DNA of 16,713 nt from CAIYRG01 sp035318785. GTDB taxonomy: Bacteria; Pseudomonadota; Alphaproteobacteria; Micropepsales; Micropepsaceae. The stretch spans positions 1-16,713 of the forward strand of contig DATHDZ010000181.1 in assembly GCA_035318785.1 (NCBI GenBank), read 5' to 3'. Positions 1-6,476 of this stretch are shown here, one piece after another; the stretch's first letter is position 1; every line of letters begins with the position of its first letter. A model generated the notes under the pieces. That model was not told the origin of the DNA. It saw nothing but the letters and a program-made list of their open reading frames with translations, and did no database searches. A program made the position numbers and the translations under genes.

Positions 1-134
1 ACGTCATCCGCGGCGGCTCATGGAGCAATCTGCCCATCTTCGTGCGTTCCGCCGCGCGCAGCGGAAGCGGCGCGGAAGGCGAATATGACTATTCCAGCCT
101 CGCGGGGTTCCGCATCGCCCGGACTCTGCCCTGA
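1..134 (+). CDS. Formylglycine-generating enzyme (FGE/SUMF1) family protein, C-terminal fragment
   Basis: Only the last 43 residues are present, read from position 3 to a TGA at 132-134. The fragment starts VIRGGSWSN, continues through an RSAAR segment and ends GFRIARTLP. The RGGSW motif, an Arg-rich middle and a terminal GFR(I/V)AR are the hallmark end of the FGE-sulfatase domain. Members convert a cysteine to formylglycine in sulfatases, or act as substrate-binding or non-catalytic relatives fused to kinases and other enzymes. The catalytic cysteines would lie upstream, outside the window, so I cannot say whether this copy is catalytic or what is fused to it. It converges on the TonB-like gene on the other strand, with a palindromic element between them. 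Family assignment is good; the exact function is open. Confidence 0.8.
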   Translation, partial: VIRGGSWSNLPIFVRSAARSGSGAEGEYDYSSLAGFRIARTLP

Positions 135-165
135 TCAGCGCGGAATGCATTCAAACGGGAGCATT

Positions 166-287
166 TGTCATTCCCGGCCGAGCGACGGTACGTCGCGAGG
201 GGAAGGGAATCCATTTCGTGGAGATCGCGCGCCTTCTTCACCGAATGGCTGCCCTTCCCTCACGCTTCGCGCTCGCCGGGCATGACA
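166..287. repeat. 122-bp imperfect palindromic (MITE/REP-like) intergenic element
   Basis: The stretch opens TGTCATTCCCGGC (166-178) and closes GCCGGGCATGACA (275-287), inverted repeats that match at 12 of 13 positions. The symmetry continues inward: GAGCG, then (G)AGGGGAAGGGAATCCATT on the left corresponds to the complement of AATGGCTGCCCTTCCCTCA on the right. The left arm contains its own perfect hairpin GCGACG-GTA-CGTCGC (182-196), and the right arm contains CGCTTCGCG. The transcript could fold into a long branched hairpin. It sits between two convergent genes, a typical place for a repeated palindromic element that may also stop transcription from both sides. I see no second copy in this window, so its repeat nature is inferred from the structure. 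Confidence 0.6.
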
Positions 288-317
288 ATATTTGACTCCA
301 TGTGACCGCATACTGCG

Positions 318-1142
318 TTAGCGCAAAGCGTCTCTGGGATTCAAATTCAAGATCATGTCGATGAGATCGTCATAGGCGCCTTTCGGCAAGGCGATGGGCG
401 ACGACAACAGGACTGCGTTGCGCGCGCTCAATGCGATGGAGTGATACGTCGCATCGGAAAGGAAGCGCTCCTGGTCGACAATCTCGGCCTTGGTGACGGT
501 GCCGTCGCGGGTCAGCACCACATGGATCGCAACCACAAAATTGCGCGCGCCCAATCCCTCCAGGTCCAGGCTCCAGCGGCGTTCGACCTGGGCGCGAACC
601 AAATCCTTCACGCTATAGGCCGCTCGCGGGCCGAGCGCCGCTCCATTGCTTGCGGAGCGGTCGGACACTCCCGAGCGGGCGCCGCTCTCGGGCTGGCGAA
701 GCTTCGCCAGCGCCTCGAGCCGGATCTGAAGCTCGTCACGGGGTTCCTGTATCTTCTCCGGCGGCGGTTGCGGCTCCGCGGGCGCTATGCCCGTGGGAGG
801 ACGGAAGCTCGGGAGCTCGCGGCTGGCCAATTCCTGTGCGCGTCTGGGCGGCGCCGCTGCTTTGCGCTGCTGTGGTCCCGCGGTTTTTTCGAGCGGCGGC
901 GGAGCAACGGTTTCCTCGTCGAGCTGGACGACGTCCACCGGCACCACGGGCGTGACAATCTCAAGCGACGCCTTCAGCTGCATGAGAAGAAAGAACGCGG
1001 CAAGGCCATGGAGCAGCAGAGAGCTGATCACACCGGGGCGAAACCACTGCCTGAATCTCGCACCCAGGCGCGGGCTCGGAATCTCCTCGGCAGGATTCTG
1101 CCTGAGGTCATCCTCCCAATTCTCGCCAATGCCATTTCCCAT
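318..1142 (-). CDS. TonB/TolA-like energy-transducing cell-envelope protein
   Basis: The 274-residue protein has the three-part plan of TonB/TolA. A short cytoplasmic N-terminus leads into one membrane helix (about residues 37-55). A Pro/Ala/Glu-rich periplasmic spacer follows (about 80-136), with a charged helical stretch after it, and then a C-terminal globular domain (about 176-270). The helix contains S41-LLL-H45, matching the SxxxH pattern that TonB and TolA use to contact their proton-driven partners ExbB/ExbD or TolQ/TolR. The C-terminal segment, with a VKDLVRAQVERRW start and a LTRDGTVTKAEI strand pair, fits the TonB C-terminal fold. It lies 79 bp downstream of the nickel permease on the same strand, so it may be the last gene of the nikR operon. 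No exbB/exbD or tolQ/tolR is visible. The start ATG has only a weak ribosome-binding site. TonB versus TolA cannot be decided. Confidence 0.72.
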   Translation of the reverse strand: MGNGIGENWEDDLRQNPAEEIPSPRLGARFRQWFRPGVISSLLLHGLAAFFLLMQLKASLEIVTPVVPVDVVQLDEETVAPPPLEKTAGPQQRKAAAPPRRAQELASRELPSFRPPTGIAPAEPQPPPEKIQEPRDELQIRLEALAKLRQPESGARSGVSDRSASNGAALGPRAAYSVKDLVRAQVERRWSLDLEGLGARNFVVAIHVVLTRDGTVTKAEIVDQERFLSDATYHSIALSARNAVLLSSPIALPKGAYDDLIDMILNLNPRDALR

Positions 1143-1221
1143 TAGGACGCGGCCTATCCGTCGCTCTTGGTCCGAGCCTAGCAGAAACCAGCGCTGTGAT
1201 CAGAGGGCCGGGGAAGCAAGC

Positions 1222-2274
1222 TTAGGACAGATTTTCCGGGACCAATTCGAGGCGGTCATAGCCTTTGAGGCGGTATACGAGCACCGCGAGAACCCAGCTG
1301 ACGGCGAATATGGCGAGGATGAGATAACCGAGCATACCGAACTGATTGTTCAGGTCCACCACCTCGCCCCAGAACGCGCCCTTCAAAGCGAGTCGATCGG
1401 CCACCAGCCCCAAGACCTCGATGCTGCCGACGAGGAGCGCAACCACGACGGACACGGCCGTGATGGTGAGATTGTAATAGAGCTTGCGGATCGGCTTTAC
1501 GAAGGCCCAGCCATAGGCGCTTGTCATCAGCACGGAATCGGCGGTGTCGATCAATGCCATGCCGGCGGTGAAGAGCGCCGGAAATACCAGCAGCGACCAC
1601 ATGGAAAGGCCGTTTTGCGCCTGGGCCGCCGAAATGCCCAACACGCCCACTTCGGTCGCCGTGTCGAAGCCCAGGCCGAACAGGATTCCCAGCGGGTACA
1701 TCTGCCAGCTCGACCGGATGAAACCGAAAAGCGGCCGGAACAGCCGCCCCAGAAGTCCGCGCCCGGCCAGCAGCAAATCGAGATCGTCTTCCACCAGGCA
1801 CCCACCGCGCTTCACGCGCTGGAAGGTGCGGTAGACGGCGAGGAGGATGAAAATATTGATGATGGCGATGGCGAAGAGAAACAGCGCCGACATCGACGTG
1901 CCGATCAGGCCGCCGACCTCTTTGAACTCCATGAAACGCGCATTCAGCGCGCCCGCGCCGAGGGCAATGAGAAGCGAGGCCAGCACCACCACGGTGGAAT
2001 GGCCGAGCGAGAAGAAAAGACCGACCGTACCCGGCGGCTTCCCCTCCTGCAGCAATTTGCGCGTGACATTGTCGATGGCTGCGATGTGGTCGGCATCAAC
2101 CGCATGGCGAAGCCCGAAACTGTAGGCGAGAATGGCGGTTCCCAAGAGAACGGGATAATCGCGAAACGCTGCAAACGCCCAAAACCACGCAGCGATATTG
2201 GCTGCCGCCAGAGCGGCGAACATGCTCACGATCTTGGGCGTGATTAGCCGGAAAGATACGACGCTTCTCGTCAT
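1222..2274 (-). CDS. NiCoT-family nickel/cobalt permease (HoxN/HupN/NixA type)
   Basis: The 350-residue polytopic membrane protein belongs to the NiCoT family of high-affinity Ni2+/Co2+ importers. The defining second-helix signature RHAVDADHIAAIDN (about residues 56-69) includes HX4DH as H57, D62 and H63, which bind the metal. Other family motifs are present: LFFSLGHSTVVV, LGFDTATEVGVLG and LIDTADSVLMTSAYGWA. About eight hydrophobic segments are visible, as usual for the family. Its ATG (2272-2274) overlaps the nikR stop (2271-2273) as ATGA, and GGAAGG lies just upstream inside nikR, so the two genes are probably translationally coupled. Control by the upstream NikR operator makes nickel the likely substrate, although NiCoT proteins vary in Ni versus Co preference. 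No nickel enzyme is seen in the window. Confidence 0.95.
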   Translation of the reverse strand: MTRSVVSFRLITPKIVSMFAALAAANIAAWFWAFAAFRDYPVLLGTAILAYSFGLRHAVDADHIAAIDNVTRKLLQEGKPPGTVGLFFSLGHSTVVVLASLLIALGAGALNARFMEFKEVGGLIGTSMSALFLFAIAIINIFILLAVYRTFQRVKRGGCLVEDDLDLLLAGRGLLGRLFRPLFGFIRSSWQMYPLGILFGLGFDTATEVGVLGISAAQAQNGLSMWSLLVFPALFTAGMALIDTADSVLMTSAYGWAFVKPIRKLYYNLTITAVSVVVALLVGSIEVLGLVADRLALKGAFWGEVVDLNNQFGMLGYLILAIFAVSWVLAVLVYRLKGYDRLELVPENLS

Positions 2275-2747
2275 CCTGCCTTCCGCACATGGAAATGGAG
2301 ATGCTTATGGCTAGGCTCGTTGGCGTGAGCGTGCGCTTCCGCTTCCGCGTCCACCGGCACCATCACGAGGCGGCCATGGCGCACGCCGCGCTCGGCGATC
2401 ACGTGATCGGCCAGATGGCGCACATGTTTCGCCTCGCCGCGCAGCACCGCCACCTCCATGCAGCTGCCATGGTCGAGATGCACATGCATCGCCGAATGGG
2501 TGAGCTCGTGATGGTCGTGGAAGACATGGGTCAGGCGCTTCGAAAGATCGCGCGATTCATGGTCATAGACATAGACCAGCGCGGCAATGCAGTTCCCGGT
2601 CTCCTGCGATCCTTCCGCCGCCTGACGCATGCCGGCGCGCGCGAGATCGCGGATCGCCTCTGACCGGTTCTGATAGCCGCGCAGGGAAATCATCCGATCG
2701 AGCTCCGTCACGAACTCGTCGTCTAGCGTGATGGTGGCGCGTTGCAT
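2271..2747 (-). CDS. nikR: Nickel-responsive ribbon-helix-helix repressor NikR
   Basis: NikR is a tetrameric nickel-sensing repressor. The first 45 or so residues (MQRATITLDDEFVTELDRM, then RSEAIRDLARAGM) form the ribbon-helix-helix DNA-binding domain. The ACT-like regulatory domain follows. The four nickel ligands of the family can be placed as H77, H88, H90 and C96, within the segments HDHHEL, MHVHLDH and SCMEV. I chose the start at 2747 because GGGAGG lies 4 nt upstream and the family motif begins there. An in-frame ATG at 2774 would abut the operator and add nine atypical residues. The 158-residue protein is longer than typical NikR because of a His-rich tail (134-158; H139, H141, H147, H149, H151, H153). 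It overlaps the permease gene and is preceded by a perfect NikR operator, so autoregulation is expected. Confidence 0.95.
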   Translation of the reverse strand: MQRATITLDDEFVTELDRMISLRGYQNRSEAIRDLARAGMRQAAEGSQETGNCIAALVYVYDHESRDLSKRLTHVFHDHHELTHSAMHVHLDHGSCMEVAVLRGEAKHVRHLADHVIAERGVRHGRLVMVPVDAEAEAHAHANEPSHKHLHFHVRKAG

Positions 2748-2774
2748 GGGGCCTCCCGAAAAACCGGACCGCAA

Positions 2775-2802
2775 GTATGATGTTTAGAAGGAACAATCAT
2801 AC
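2775..2802 (-). promoter_or_regulatory. NikR operator, perfect GTATGA-N16-TCATAC palindrome
   Basis: The 28-bp site has half-sites GTATGA (2775-2780) and TCATAC (2797-2802) separated by exactly 16 bases. This is the same half-site sequence and spacing as the NikR recognition site known from the Escherichia coli nik promoter. It lies 27 bp upstream of the nikR start codon, where bound NikR would block transcription of nikR, the permease and possibly the TonB-like gene. It also lies about 90 bp upstream of the divergent aldo/keto reductase. I could not assign convincing -35/-10 boxes around it. Confidence 0.92.
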
Positions 2803-2892
2803 TCCCGCGGCGTTGGCAAGGGCGGCATCGCCGTCTTGCCGGAAGATGCACCGCCGCTGCAAAGTGGCAACGAGTTCCCAATGGAGAGCGCC

Positions 2893-3846
2893 ATGGAAAT
2901 GCGCCGGATCGGACGTTCTTCACTCAAAACCGCGCCCATCGTGTTCGGGGGCAATGTGCTTGGCTGGACGGTGAATGAAGCCGATGCGTTCAAGATCCTG
3001 GATGCCTTCCTCGATGCCGGGTTCAATGCCATCGATACCGCCGACACCTATTCTCGCTGGATTCCGGGCAACAAGGGCGGCGAATCCGAAACCATCATCG
3101 GCAAGTGGCTGAAGCAGGTTCCCGGGCGGCGCGAACGCGTGCTGATCTTTACCAAGGTTGGCGCCGAGATGGCGCCCGATAAGAAGGGCCTCTCGCGCCG
3201 CTACGTCAAAGCGGAAGTCGAAGACTCGCTGAAGCGGCTGCAGATCGGGACCATCGACCTCTACCAATCGCATCGCGACGACAATTCTGTTCCGATGCTG
3301 GAAACGTTGGAGACCTATGCGGAGCTGATCCGGGAGGGGAAGGTCCGTGCCATCGGCGCCTCCAATTTCACCGCGCCGCGTGTCAAGGAAGCCTTAGAGA
3401 CAAGCCGCGCGCATGGCCTGCCGCGCTATGAATGTTTGCAGCCGCGGTTCAATCTTTACGACCGCGCCGATTTCGAAGGCGAGCTGGAACAGCTCTGCCT
3501 CAAAGAGAATATCGGCGTCATTCCCTATTACGGCCTCGCCAGTGGCTTCCTGACCGGCAAATATCGCTCGCCCGCCGATTTCGGAAAGAGCCCGCGAGGC
3601 AGCCGCATGGCAGATTATCTCGATCCGAAGGGCAAGAGGATCCTGGCGGCCTTGGACGAAACCGCCGCTGCCCATCACGTGAATCCGGCGGCCGTGGCGC
3701 TGGCCTGGCTGATCGCGCGCCCCTCGATCACGGCGCCGATTGCCAGCGCCACCAACGTCGATCAGCTCAAGGATTTTTCCGCCGCGGCGGAGTTGAGACT
3801 TTCCCCCGCCGAAATCGCCCAACTGGACGCGGCCGGCGTCATCTGA
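2893..3846 (+). CDS. Aldo/keto reductase
   Basis: The 317-residue NAD(P)H-dependent oxidoreductase has the (beta/alpha)8 aldo/keto reductase fold. The catalytic tetrad is readable: D48 and Y53 in AIDTADTYSRW, K88 in IFTKVG and H127 in LYQSHRDDN. Later motifs IGASNFTAPRV, NLYDR and the C-terminal IASATNVDQLKDF cofactor-binding region also fit. The family reduces aldehydes and ketones, and the substrate cannot be inferred here. The start at 2893 is preferred because GGAG lies 6 nt upstream and homology begins there. An ATG at 2836 in the same frame lacks a usable site. The gene is divergent from nikR, and the NikR operator lies in the shared upstream region. It ends 93 bp before the exported MBL-fold gene on the same strand. 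Confidence 0.92.
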   Translation: MEMRRIGRSSLKTAPIVFGGNVLGWTVNEADAFKILDAFLDAGFNAIDTADTYSRWIPGNKGGESETIIGKWLKQVPGRRERVLIFTKVGAEMAPDKKGLSRRYVKAEVEDSLKRLQIGTIDLYQSHRDDNSVPMLETLETYAELIREGKVRAIGASNFTAPRVKEALETSRAHGLPRYECLQPRFNLYDRADFEGELEQLCLKENIGVIPYYGLASGFLTGKYRSPADFGKSPRGSRMADYLDPKGKRILAALDETAAAHHVNPAAVALAWLIARPSITAPIASATNVDQLKDFSAAAELRLSPAEIAQLDAAGVI

Positions 3847-3939
3847 GGCTGATCCCCGGGGTCTTTCCCAGTGGGGCCGCCGTGAACTACACTGTCGGAG
3901 ACGGCACGATATTTCGCTCGAAAAGCGACGGGAGGGATT

Positions 3940-4890
3940 ATGACATCGACCAAACGCATCATTCTGTTTGCCACGGCCTCACTGGCCGCGGCCTTTCTGT
4001 TCAATCCGGGTTTCGCTGCGCCGGCGGGAACAAGCCCCCTCAGTCAGGCCTATCGGGAGCGCGGCAAGGAAGCTGTCGATTTCCAGAAGGTGCCGCCGGT
4101 CAAGATGTTCGACAACCTCTGGTATGTCGGACCGGGCTATGTCTCCTGCTACCTCATCAAGACATCTGCGGGCGCGATCCTGATCGATGCCTCCGAAGAG
4201 CCGGCGATGGTCGAGCATGTCATCGACAGCATCAAGAAAACCGGCACGGATCTGAAGGACATCAAATACATCCTCATCAGTCACGGCCATATCGATCATT
4301 GGGGCGGCATCGACCGGATGCACGAGCTGACGGGCGCGCCGGTTTACGCCACCGAAGAGGATTGGCAGATGATCGAGCAGACGGCATCGCGGCCGGGTCG
4401 CAACGGCGCACCGCCGCCGCGCGCGCCTAAGCGCGATAGGATCGTGAAAGACGGCGACACGCTCACGCTCGGCGACACGACGCTAAAGCTTTACAAAACG
4501 CCGGGGCATACGCCGGGCGTGATGTCGACCGAATTCACCGTCTTCGACAATGGCGTGCCGCATAAGGCGTTTTACTCCGGCGGCCTCGGCGGGCGCGACG
4601 GCGTCAAGGGTTTCGAGCAGGCGGTTCTGAGTTCCGCTCGCGTGGCGAAGATTCAGGGCATCGAGGTGTACCTGCCCAACCATGGCTGGAATCCCGGAAC
4701 CGATTACCCCAATGGCTCGCTGTTCGAGCGTTTCGTGAAACTGAAGGCGCGCAAAGCGGGCGAGCCCAATCCGTTCGTTGACCCCGCGTCATGGAAACAG
4801 AACATCGACGAAGCGCAGGCGCGGATCAAAAACGGCCTCGAAGAGGAGCGTAAGAAGGCGGCGACGGGCGGCGCTCCCGCGGCCAACTGA
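3940..4890 (+). CDS. Exported metallo-beta-lactamase-fold hydrolase (subclass B3-like)
   Basis: The 316-residue protein has an N-terminal signal peptide (basic KR, hydrophobic ILFATASLAAAFLF, then GFAA before the mature start near residue 27-28), so it should be periplasmic. The zinc site is readable: H115, H117, D119 and H120 in SHGHIDHWGG, H190 in TPGHTPG and H248 in PNHGW. The layout, with an NLWYVG strand and VSCYLIKT near the start, resembles subclass B3 beta-lactamases and their many non-lactamase relatives. Beta-lactam hydrolysis is possible but not shown; a lactonase or another esterase is an alternative. A strong site, GGAGG, lies 4 nt before the ATG. The last 30 residues are Lys/Glu/Ala-rich and look helical or disordered. 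An intrinsic terminator follows 15 bp after the stop. Confidence 0.88.
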   Translation: MTSTKRIILFATASLAAAFLFNPGFAAPAGTSPLSQAYRERGKEAVDFQKVPPVKMFDNLWYVGPGYVSCYLIKTSAGAILIDASEEPAMVEHVIDSIKKTGTDLKDIKYILISHGHIDHWGGIDRMHELTGAPVYATEEDWQMIEQTASRPGRNGAPPPRAPKRDRIVKDGDTLTLGDTTLKLYKTPGHTPGVMSTEFTVFDNGVPHKAFYSGGLGGRDGVKGFEQAVLSSARVAKIQGIEVYLPNHGWNPGTDYPNGSLFERFVKLKARKAGEPNPFVDPASWKQNIDEAQARIKNGLEEERKKAATGGAPAAN

Positions 4891-4905
4891 TCGAGATTGA
4901 TCACG

Positions 4906-4940
4906 AGGCCGGCAAGCCAAGCGGCTTGTCGGCCTTTTGT
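4906..4940 (+). terminator. Intrinsic (Rho-independent) terminator after the MBL-fold gene
   Basis: A 13-bp stem with one G-U pair, AGGCCGGCAAGCC (4906-4918) against GGCTTGTCGGCCT (4923-4935), encloses a 4-nt loop AAGC. It runs directly into a T-rich stretch (TTTTGTGTTGTTG, counting the last stem base). It separates the MBL-fold gene from the aldehyde dehydrogenase. It also argues against starting the dehydrogenase at the ATG at 4926, which would lie inside the hairpin. Confidence 0.85.
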
Positions 4941-4979
4941 GTTGTTGCGAAGCCGCACGCAAAATCGTCGGAGGCATCT

Positions 4980-6476
4980 ATGCACGGGACGAATGCCACT
5001 CAGGCCTATATGACCGGCCACATGCTGATCGGCGGCGAGCTCGTCGAAAGCAAGGACGGCGCCTGGCTCGAAAGCATCAACCCGGCCGATGAATCCCCAT
5101 TGGGTCGCGTGCCGATGGGATCGGCTGCCGACATGGCCGCAGCCGTCGAAGCGGCGGAAAAAGCACAACCCGCCTGGGCCGCGCTTTCCATGGCGCAGCG
5201 CGCCGCGTTCATCCACAAGCTCGGCGATGCGATACTGGCGCGTACCGAGGAAATCGCCCGCATCGAATCGCTCGACACCGGAAACACCATCGGCCCGATG
5301 CGCCGCGACGTGAACACCGCCGTCGACCGCATGCGCTTTGCGGCGGGCCTTGCCTATGAGATCAAGGGCGAGACCGTGCCCGCGACGCCGGGAAACATCC
5401 ACATGACCATCCGCCAACCCTATGGCGTGGTCGGCCGCATCATTCCCTTCAACCATCCGATCGGCTTCGCGGCGTCCCGCATCGCGCCGGCAATCATCTC
5501 CGGCAACACGATGGTGGTGAAGCCGTCCGAGCAAAGCCCGCTCTCGGCGTCCATTCTGGGCGAAATCTGCAAGGCGATCCTGCCGCCGGGCGTGGTCAAC
5601 ATCGTTACCGGGGCGCGAGAAACCGGCGAAGCTTTGGTGCGCCATCCGCGCGTGAAGCGCATCGCCTTCATCGGTCAGCCCGCCTCGGGCATGGCGATCC
5701 AGAAGGCGGCCGCGGAAACCGCGGTGAAACATGTGACGCTCGAATTGGGCGGCAAGAATCCCCTGATCGCGTTCGAGGATTCCGACCTCGACAAGGTCGC
5801 GGCCAGCGCCGTGGGCGGCATGAATTTCGGCTGGCAGGGTCAATCCTGCGGCTCGATGAGCCGCATCCTACTGCATGAATCGATCCACGATCGGGTCGTC
5901 GAGCGCATCCTCGATCGCGTGCGCAAGATCAAGGTCGGCCATCCGCTGGACCCGCAAACCAATATGGGCCCGATCAACAACAAGGCCCAGTACAACAAGG
6001 TGCTCTCCTATATCGACCTCGGCAGAAACGAAGGCGGGAAGGTGCTTCACGGCGGGGGCATTCCCAAAGGCGACGAGTTCAAACGCGGTTTCTGGATCGA
6101 ACCGACGGTGTTCGGCGACATGAACATGTCCATGCGCCTTGCCAAGGAAGAGGTGTTCGGCCCGGTGATGTCGATCTTCAAATTCCGCGACGAGGCCGAA
6201 GCGCTTGCGATGGCCAATGCGATCGATCTCGGGCTCACCGCGGCGGTGTGGACCAACGACATCAACCGCGCACTACGTGTCGCCCAATCCGTGCAGGCCG
6301 GCTATGTCTGGGTCAATGGCGTCGGCCAGCATTATCGCGGCGTGCCCTATGGCGGCTTCAAGAATTCCGGAATCGGGCGCGAGGAAGGCATCAGCGAGTT
6401 GCTGAGCTACACCGAGGAAAAGGTGATCAACATCGTGATCGGCGGCGGTGACTACAATCCCGCCGCGGCGGGTTAA
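4980..6476 (+). CDS. Aldehyde dehydrogenase family protein
   Basis: The 498-residue NAD(P)+-dependent aldehyde dehydrogenase matches the usual family length of about 490-500. Key residues are the oxyanion Asn158 in IIPFNHP, K181 in KPSEQSPLS, the Rossmann segment IAFIGQPASG, the general base E255 in LELGGKNP and the nucleophile C290 in WQGQSCGS. Late motifs EEVFGPVMS and PYGGFKNSGIGREEG are intact. The start at 4980 is set by GGAGG (4970-4974), 5 nt upstream; an in-frame ATG at 4926 falls inside the terminator hairpin. The closest general type is the broad betaine-aldehyde/acyl-aldehyde dehydrogenase group, but the substrate is unknown. Its TAA (6474-6476) overlaps the stop of the convergent protease gene, leaving no room for a terminator between them. 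Confidence 0.95.
   Translation: MHGTNATQAYMTGHMLIGGELVESKDGAWLESINPADESPLGRVPMGSAADMAAAVEAAEKAQPAWAALSMAQRAAFIHKLGDAILARTEEIARIESLDTGNTIGPMRRDVNTAVDRMRFAAGLAYEIKGETVPATPGNIHMTIRQPYGVVGRIIPFNHPIGFAASRIAPAIISGNTMVVKPSEQSPLSASILGEICKAILPPGVVNIVTGARETGEALVRHPRVKRIAFIGQPASGMAIQKAAAETAVKHVTLELGGKNPLIAFEDSDLDKVAASAVGGMNFGWQGQSCGSMSRILLHESIHDRVVERILDRVRKIKVGHPLDPQTNMGPINNKAQYNKVLSYIDLGRNEGGKVLHGGGIPKGDEFKRGFWIEPTVFGDMNMSMRLAKEEVFGPVMSIFKFRDEAEALAMANAIDLGLTAAVWTNDINRALRVAQSVQAGYVWVNGVGQHYRGVPYGGFKNSGIGREEGISELLSYTEEKVINIVIGGGDYNPAAAG

Noticed and set aside
787..2247. 486-codon open frame on the plus strand opposite the TonB-like and NiCoT genes
   Set aside because: Antisense shadow in high-GC DNA: the translation is low-complexity His/Gln/Glu/Arg-rich with no domain, and it crosses two well-supported genes and the gap between them.
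2836..2892. Upstream ATG at 2836 as the aldo/keto reductase start
   Set aside because: A GGAAG directly abuts the ATG with no spacing, and the added residues do not fit the family; 2893 has GGAG at proper spacing.
4704..5843. 379-codon open frame on the minus strand opposite the aldehyde dehydrogenase
   Set aside because: Shadow of a fully motif-supported dehydrogenase; composition is Arg/Gly/His/Asp-rich without a recognisable fold, and it crosses the intrinsic terminator.
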